Origin: Bedellia somnulentella
Lineage: Eukaryota > Arthropoda > Insecta > Lepidoptera > Bedelliidae
Length of the DNA: 64,000 bases
Assembly (NCBI GenBank): GCA_963576735.1
Contig: OY755176.1
Location: 15,237,423-15,301,422, forward strand
Direction: 5' to 3'
A program made the position numbers and the translations under genes. A model generated the notes under the pieces. The model searched no databases. It was not told the DNA's origin and was given only the letters and a program-made list of their open reading frames with translations. Below are positions 59,685 to 64,000 of the stretch, piece after piece; the stretch's first letter is position 1, and the number at the start of each line of letters is the position of its first letter.

Positions 59685-62600
59685 CTGAAACGAAAAAAAA
59701 AACAATTCTAGATTTGGTTGTGAAATATAAACCGAAAAACTTCATCTTTCAACATTTATTGTTTAATAAATGAAATCAAAATATAACAAGACCACAAAGC
59801 CGCAGTGGGCCAGCGTTGTAATTTATGCCCAAACTACACCATCGAAAATAGGCCTGAGGTCCTTGGTAAGGAGAAAAAAGTATGGGCTGTGATATTATAA
59901 CATAAACTATACAAACTAAACTCCCGGCTATAATTGCTAAAATATAGCCAGGAACCACAGATCAGAATTATAAATTCATCAGTCTCTTTTGAATGTTGAG
60001 AAAGAGAAAAATAGTGAAATAAAGGATAGTGAGTGAGTGAGTGAAGTGTCTCTAAACCCATCGTTCAGCAATCACATAAAAAGCCCCAAAACCTACCCTA
60101 CAAAGATTTAGAAAACTGACAGTAAAATATTAATCTAAAACACATATTTACCTCCAGCAGCGAAGACATTGGTAACAGGAGTCTTGTAAATAACCGACTT
60201 ATCAGTTTCGATGTTGCTGCGTGCATCCAGAGGCAAATCTGCAACGAATACATCAAATCAATAGTGGTTTATAGCAAGAAGATTAATAGATAACTGAAAT
60301 AAGTTGTCGATTTTTTAACATGGACGACATCTAGTTTTAATAAATATACACGAACATGCTACACATAAGTTGGCACCTAGAAAGGTACAATGATTTCTAT
60401 TATTATGTTTCCATTTGTAGATACTACCAGGCCGACTACCTGGTTCAACGTTCGGTAAAATTTTAAAACAAATTGTATAATACACATATAAATACCATCC
60501 AAGACTAAGAAACATTCATTCACACTCATCATGTAATAATGCTCGCCAAGCTGGTTAGCGATATATCTCCCGGGCCCCAAGATGCCCATGGCCAATAACA
60601 CGAGCTCTGTTTTGTAAATCTTCTCTGTTCCGGTTTATCTTACTCATACACATGAAGAAGAAGAAGAAAAACATTTATTCGCTGCTACACACGTACAAAG
60701 GAAGACACAGCACAAAAATAAGTATATACAAACACACAGAAAAATAATAATAAAAAGACAATATCATACACACTAATCCCAAGATATAAAAGTAAAATAT
60801 AAGAAGCTATAGCCGTATAACCTGCGTAGTAGCAACGAATTTGGAAGCTGCCTCAGCATTATCGTTGTGAAGTAAATGAATACCTCACAACACTGATTTT
60901 CAGTCAGCCCCAAAATAAAAATATAAAAGAAAAGACGTCACAATATCATAATGAAAAGAGAACTTATAACATACATACTCGTATAAATAATAGCAGTAGA
61001 AAGTACCGCGTTACTAAATTATTATATAAAAACTACACATATAATTATATACTAAAAATATTCATACATAAAACATAAATATAAATACATAAGAGACTCC
61101 ACCTGCAGACAAACTGTAAAAACAGTTATGTTAATAAATAAATAATAGTTATAGTAAACTTTAATTATCAATATGTTGTAGTACTTACTTAATAAATGGA
61201 AAAAACAAATAAACAAAGAAAATTGAATAAAATACGAGTACAGATTTGGTAATAAATATATAATTGTTAACAAGGACGTGCTGGAATAAACGAAGGATTT
61301 TGCTTAACCAGCAAGTAATTCTTAAGCTTTCGCTTAAAAGTTATTTACTGGGAGCATTTTGGATAGGTGGGGGAAGGTCATTCCAGCACTTAGACGCCGC
61401 AAACCTGAAACTGCCTCGAAACGCTGCCGTGCGGTGCATTGGTAAGATAGCTCTGCTTTTAAAATGGTAGTTACTCCTGGACCATTGAAATTTATTAAAT
61501 AAATATCTTGGAGTTTCAAACTTTACTACACCGAACAACAGCGTCGCAAGATGTAGTTTCCTACGTGACTGCATTTTCAATAGTCTAGCGTCGGTCGTCC
61601 AAATACGGAGTGACATGGGATCGAGGAGGGATACGAAAACAAAAACGTGCACATCACACATTCACATTCATCGTGTAAAAATAAGAACTAATAAAGGCGT
61701 TAGAGCACCGCTCCATAGAATGTGTTGTTTTTTAATAAAAACCAGGCCTCAGTGGTCATTTTATGTTTCATTTAAACAGTTGAAAACTCAAATTTTTCAA
61801 CTAGAGTTTCACTTGGTTTTATATACTTACGCCCGATTTTAGAATTGAGAATTCCAGCTAAAAACAACTTAAGCATCGTTCTGTCGTATTGAAATCTTAA
61901 CAACTGAATGAGACAAAACGATACTTAAGTCGTTCTCAGCTTGAATACTCAATTCAGAAATCGGGCGTTAATGTTCTCTGTGGATTGTAACAGATACTTC
62001 TTGTAGTTTAATTTAGTTTTAGTTATTTTTTAGTTTGTTAATAATACTAGAATACATTACATACAAGTATATGAGTTTTTTGTATTTTTCTGTCGTATCT
62101 CTAATAAATAAATAATGCTCACCAAGCTGGTTAGCGATATATCTCTCGGGCCCCAGGAAGCCCATGGCCAATAACACGAGCTCTGTTTTGTAAATCTTCT
62201 CTGTTCCGGGTATTTCCGTCATTTCCCAGCGACCGCCGGCGCCTCTCTTCCATTCCACTTCTACTGCGGAAACGCCACAGACATTGCCTTGGCCTGAAGA
62301 ATATTAGAGTTTTACTATGAACAAAATTATAACGAATAAATAAAGAAAATAGCTGTGTAGTGTCTGCTTAGAATACCACTACCCCAATTCTTCCGTTGGG
62401 TGTTCGTAAAAGGCGACTTACGCTATTGGCACTTTTAAGGGATTTTTGGGCGATGCGGTTGGAGACCCATTTTATTACTTTCCAAAAGTGACTGAGGAAT
62501 TTCTAATTCCTTAGCTCTGGCTACCCCTTCCAGGGATTTATAGCCGTGAGTATATGTATGGATGTATGTAAATAATGGAGAGAAAAATTTCGACACCAGC

Positions 62601-63980
62601 GGGAATCGAACCCACAATCTTCGGGTATCCCCATATGAGATTTTCATGAACAAAACATTTGTGGCGACCGCTAGACGGCGAACTCACTCGCATACTAGCA
62701 GCGTCATAAAAAATCGTACATCGCGGTATCGAAATGTTTCTCTAGCTAAACACAAATACAAATTCTAAGTTGGTACACAGCAGGGTGTACTGGCCAGTAT
62801 ATCTTTGCTGTACCCACAATGGTGACCCCGACGTGATTATTTTTTTATTTTGTTTTCTTAAAAATAAATAATTATACTTTAAGTACAGCGGCAGCTCGCG
62901 CGCTAACTATGGTGGAATTGTTTGCACACAAGTGTTATCTCTCTGATATACTACATCGCGGTACATCAAAAAATTTCTCATTGTAAGTAGAAATTCAGAT
63001 AATAAGTTAGTCACATTGATTATATACAGTTGGGTGTACTGGCAATTATATCATTTTTTTTCAATGTTTATATGAATTTAATATTCTACTACATAAATGA
63101 GACCTCTAGTGAGGGCACAAGAACTATCGCTAAATAGTAGTAAAAAGTAGTGCAAGTGATATTTTACAATTTAAATAATATAATATACCAATTTAAAAAA
63201 CCTCGCTTTTAAATTATTAATATAAAAATTAATTACAGAAAGTAGCATACCATCATCCAAGAATTCCTTGGTAAGCGTGGAGAATCTGCGAGGATCATTA
63301 CCGAACTTGACTTTCACCTCTTCATGGCCATAGTCCACCCTGAAATTAAAATATTATTCATAAAATAATTCAGAGCAGCGGTTAAAATACCATTACACCA
63401 TATATTATAAATGGAATCGTAATATAAACTCGCGCCTGTAGTTACAAAATGAATAACCAAAGCTGTGGAGTTAACAATTCTTGTGCAATTTTCGGAAGTT
63501 ACAAAACGTAGTGAAATAAAGAATCTTCATTGGTGAAGGGTTTGCAACCGCATCTTCTATCAATCCATTGAAGTGACTTCAGTCGCTTCGTACGACACAT
63601 ATTAAGAGATTTGTGATAGAGCATTCTCGAGCTGACAACTAAGCCATTTTTCGTGAGCTTCGTAAAAGGGGTTTTAGGGCTTTTTAACTGATTGTAGGGT
63701 GCTGTGGTTGGAGCCTCCTCACCAATCCTTTTTTCCATCTTTTCCCTACACAAATTTAAAAGTGGCTGAAAAAACATTCTGAAACTCTTTTTACCTTTTT
63801 TTAGAAATAGCAGCATTGAGTACAGGTGTTCTCTTATAATAAAACATCACTAACCTGAAAACTCTAGGCCACTGTGGCCAAGGATTGTCTTGTCCTCTGG
63901 TGGGTTTCGGTTCGGGAAGTATCTCGAATGTGGTGATGCTCTTTGCTCCTTGGCGCAGTGATGTTGCAATACAGTCGCAA
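59554..63980 (-). CDS. GOGAT: Glutamate synthase (NAD(P)H), C-terminal 200 residues, 5 exons
   Basis: The exons, read on the minus strand, are 63980-63855, 63339-63251, 62293-62123, 60238-60152 and 59684-59554. They sum to 604 nt, i.e. one leftover base plus 201 codons including the stop, and all phases agree. The protein text is the end of the small-subunit-like NAD(P)H/FAD domain: [79 protein letters not shown] and the C-terminus [15 protein letters not shown]. The enzyme converts glutamine plus 2-oxoglutarate to two glutamates. [18 protein letters not shown] is the conserved FAD-binding segment. The rest of this very large protein lies to the right of the window. Confidence 0.95.
59920..60112 (-). 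repeat. Old family A relic in GOGAT intron
   Basis: TCTTTTGAATGTTGAGAAAG, CATCGTTCAGCAATCAC and AAAAGCCCCAAAACCTACCC keep the family order in reverse. A (GTGA)n run sits inside. Confidence 0.5.
60152..60238 (-). CDS. GOGAT: GOGAT exon (second from the end)
   Basis: The acceptor GTTGCAG is above 60238 and the donor GGAG|GTAAAT is below 60152. It encodes [18 protein letters not shown] and [10 protein letters not shown]. Confidence 0.95.
60440..60534 (-). mobile_element. SINE family C body fragment
   Basis: On the minus strand GATGAGTGTGAATGAATG, TTTCTTAGTCTTGGATGG and TATTTATATGTGTATTA match the mid-body of 48911-49185. It abuts the duplicated GOGAT exon piece. Confidence 0.7.
60535..60633 (-). 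pseudogene. Partial duplicate of a GOGAT exon
   Basis: These 99 bases match 62111-62209 with about four differences. They still translate as [20 protein letters not shown] plus YIANQLG (one Phe to Ile and one Glu to Gly change). The copy has no proper acceptor because its 5' side breaks mid-exon, and its donor is GC instead of GT. It sits between the 3' tail of a retroposon (right) and a SINE fragment (left), so it is probably a non-functional by-product of rearrangement. Confidence 0.85.
60645..61670 (-). mobile_element. 5'-truncated non-LTR element with (CTT)n tail
   Basis: On the minus strand the frame from 61661 contains [20 protein letters not shown] and, after a stop, [10 protein letters not shown]. 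These are typical of the last residues of CR1/Jockey-class RT proteins. The 3' UTR runs to GCGAATAAATGTTTTTC and (TTC)n at about 60655. Confidence 0.75.
61830..61967. mobile_element. Hairpin MITE, CGCCCGATTT family, copy 2, TTA target duplication
   Basis: It is the inverse orientation of 17707-17844. The ends CGCCCGATTTT and AAATCGGGCG are flanked by TTA at 61827-61829 and 61968-61970, consistent with a PIF/Harbinger-type 3-bp duplication. Confidence 0.88.
62123..62293 (-). CDS. GOGAT: GOGAT exon (third from the end)
   Basis: The acceptor TTCTTCAG is above 62293 and the donor CTTG|GTGAGC is below 62123. It encodes [35 protein letters not shown] and [11 protein letters not shown]. Its last part is duplicated at 60535-60633 (see below). 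Confidence 0.95.
62352..62575 (+). mobile_element. Family A copy in GOGAT intron, internal deletion
   Basis: It runs from GCTGTGTAGTGTCTGCTTAG to GCCGTGAGTATATGTATGG. About 30 bases after GGTTGGAGACCCA are missing compared with 18208-18472. Confidence 0.85.
62576..62665 (-). mobile_element. Family D tRNA-like fragment
   Basis: GAAAAATTTCGACACCAGCG, GGAATCGAACCCAC and CCCCATATGAGATTTTCATG match the arm and right flank of the structure at 38981-39230. Confidence 0.65.
63251..63339 (-). CDS. GOGAT: GOGAT exon (fourth from the end)
   Basis: The acceptor ATTTCAG is above 63339 and the donor GATG|GTATGC is below 63251. It encodes [19 protein letters not shown] and [10 protein letters not shown]. 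Confidence 0.94.
63490..63610 (-). repeat. Family A relic, left of an inverted pair
   Basis: GTGAAATAAAGAATCTTCAT, AAGGGTTTGCAACCGCATC and CAGTCGCTTCGTACGACAC read in reverse. Confidence 0.55.
63645..63828 (+). repeat. Family A relic, right of an inverted pair
   Basis: GTAAAAGGGGTTTTAGGGC, GTGCTGTGGTTGGAGCCTCC and AAAAGTGGCTGAAAAAAC read forward. The pair sits head-to-head in the GOGAT intron, like 21452-21950. Confidence 0.6.
63855..63980 (-). CDS. GOGAT: GOGAT exon (fifth from the end)
   Basis: The acceptor ATTTCAG is above 63980 and the donor TTCAG|GTTAGT is below 63855. It encodes [20 protein letters not shown] followed by [21 protein letters not shown]. Confidence 0.94.
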
Positions 63981-64000
63981 CTGAAATATAAAAGTTAGTG

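Overview
The window looks like nuclear DNA of a moth or butterfly (Lepidoptera). It is AT-rich and intron-rich, with GT-AG splicing and GC-richer coding exons. Its repeats are those I associate with lepidopteran genomes: short retroelements ending in (TATG)n, tRNA-headed SINEs, Helitrons starting TCTATACT and ending CTAG, and non-LTR retrotransposon tails. No organism label is given, so the order is an inference and I cannot name a genus.

Three host genes can be assembled exon by exon. (1) + strand, 5235-36585: the last three coding exons of an ELOVL6/Baldspot-type fatty-acid elongase. Its 29.4-kb intron (5373-34798) makes up nearly half the window. The 3' UTR probably runs to a poly(A) signal near 38677. 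(2) - strand, 53310-44925: a complete vitamin K-dependent gamma-glutamyl carboxylase (GGCX) in eight exons. They sum to 2037 nt, i.e. 678 residues plus stop, with every phase matching. (3) - strand, 63980-59554: the last five exons (200 codons plus stop) of glutamate synthase (GOGAT), the end of its NAD(P)H/FAD domain. A further GC-rich reading frame at 53905-54069 (-) looks like an unassigned terminal exon. The three genes act separately: fatty-acid elongation in the ER, protein carboxylation in the ER, and glutamate synthesis.

Most of the rest is mobile DNA. The elongase intron holds a young copia-type LTR retrotransposon (6840-13082, 5-bp target duplication, LTR sequences that look identical). 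It was hit twice: by an intact mariner (9487-10774) inside pol and by a truncated retroposon inside the 5' LTR. The same intron holds a Helitron (15666-16688), a broken CR1/Jockey-like element (28997-31910), several hairpin MITEs and many SINEs. The elongase-GGCX interval carries a head-to-head Helitron pair with a (TGTC)n microsatellite. GGCX and GOGAT introns carry further SINEs, a TTAA-flanked MITE and a partial duplicate of a GOGAT exon.

I found no clearly new biological system. The items most worth a second look are the intact mariner nested in the young copia element, the unassigned exon at 53.9-54.1 kb, the partly duplicated GOGAT exon, the 322-bp near-perfect tandem duplication, and the abundant (TATG)n-tailed repeat family with its inverted pairs.
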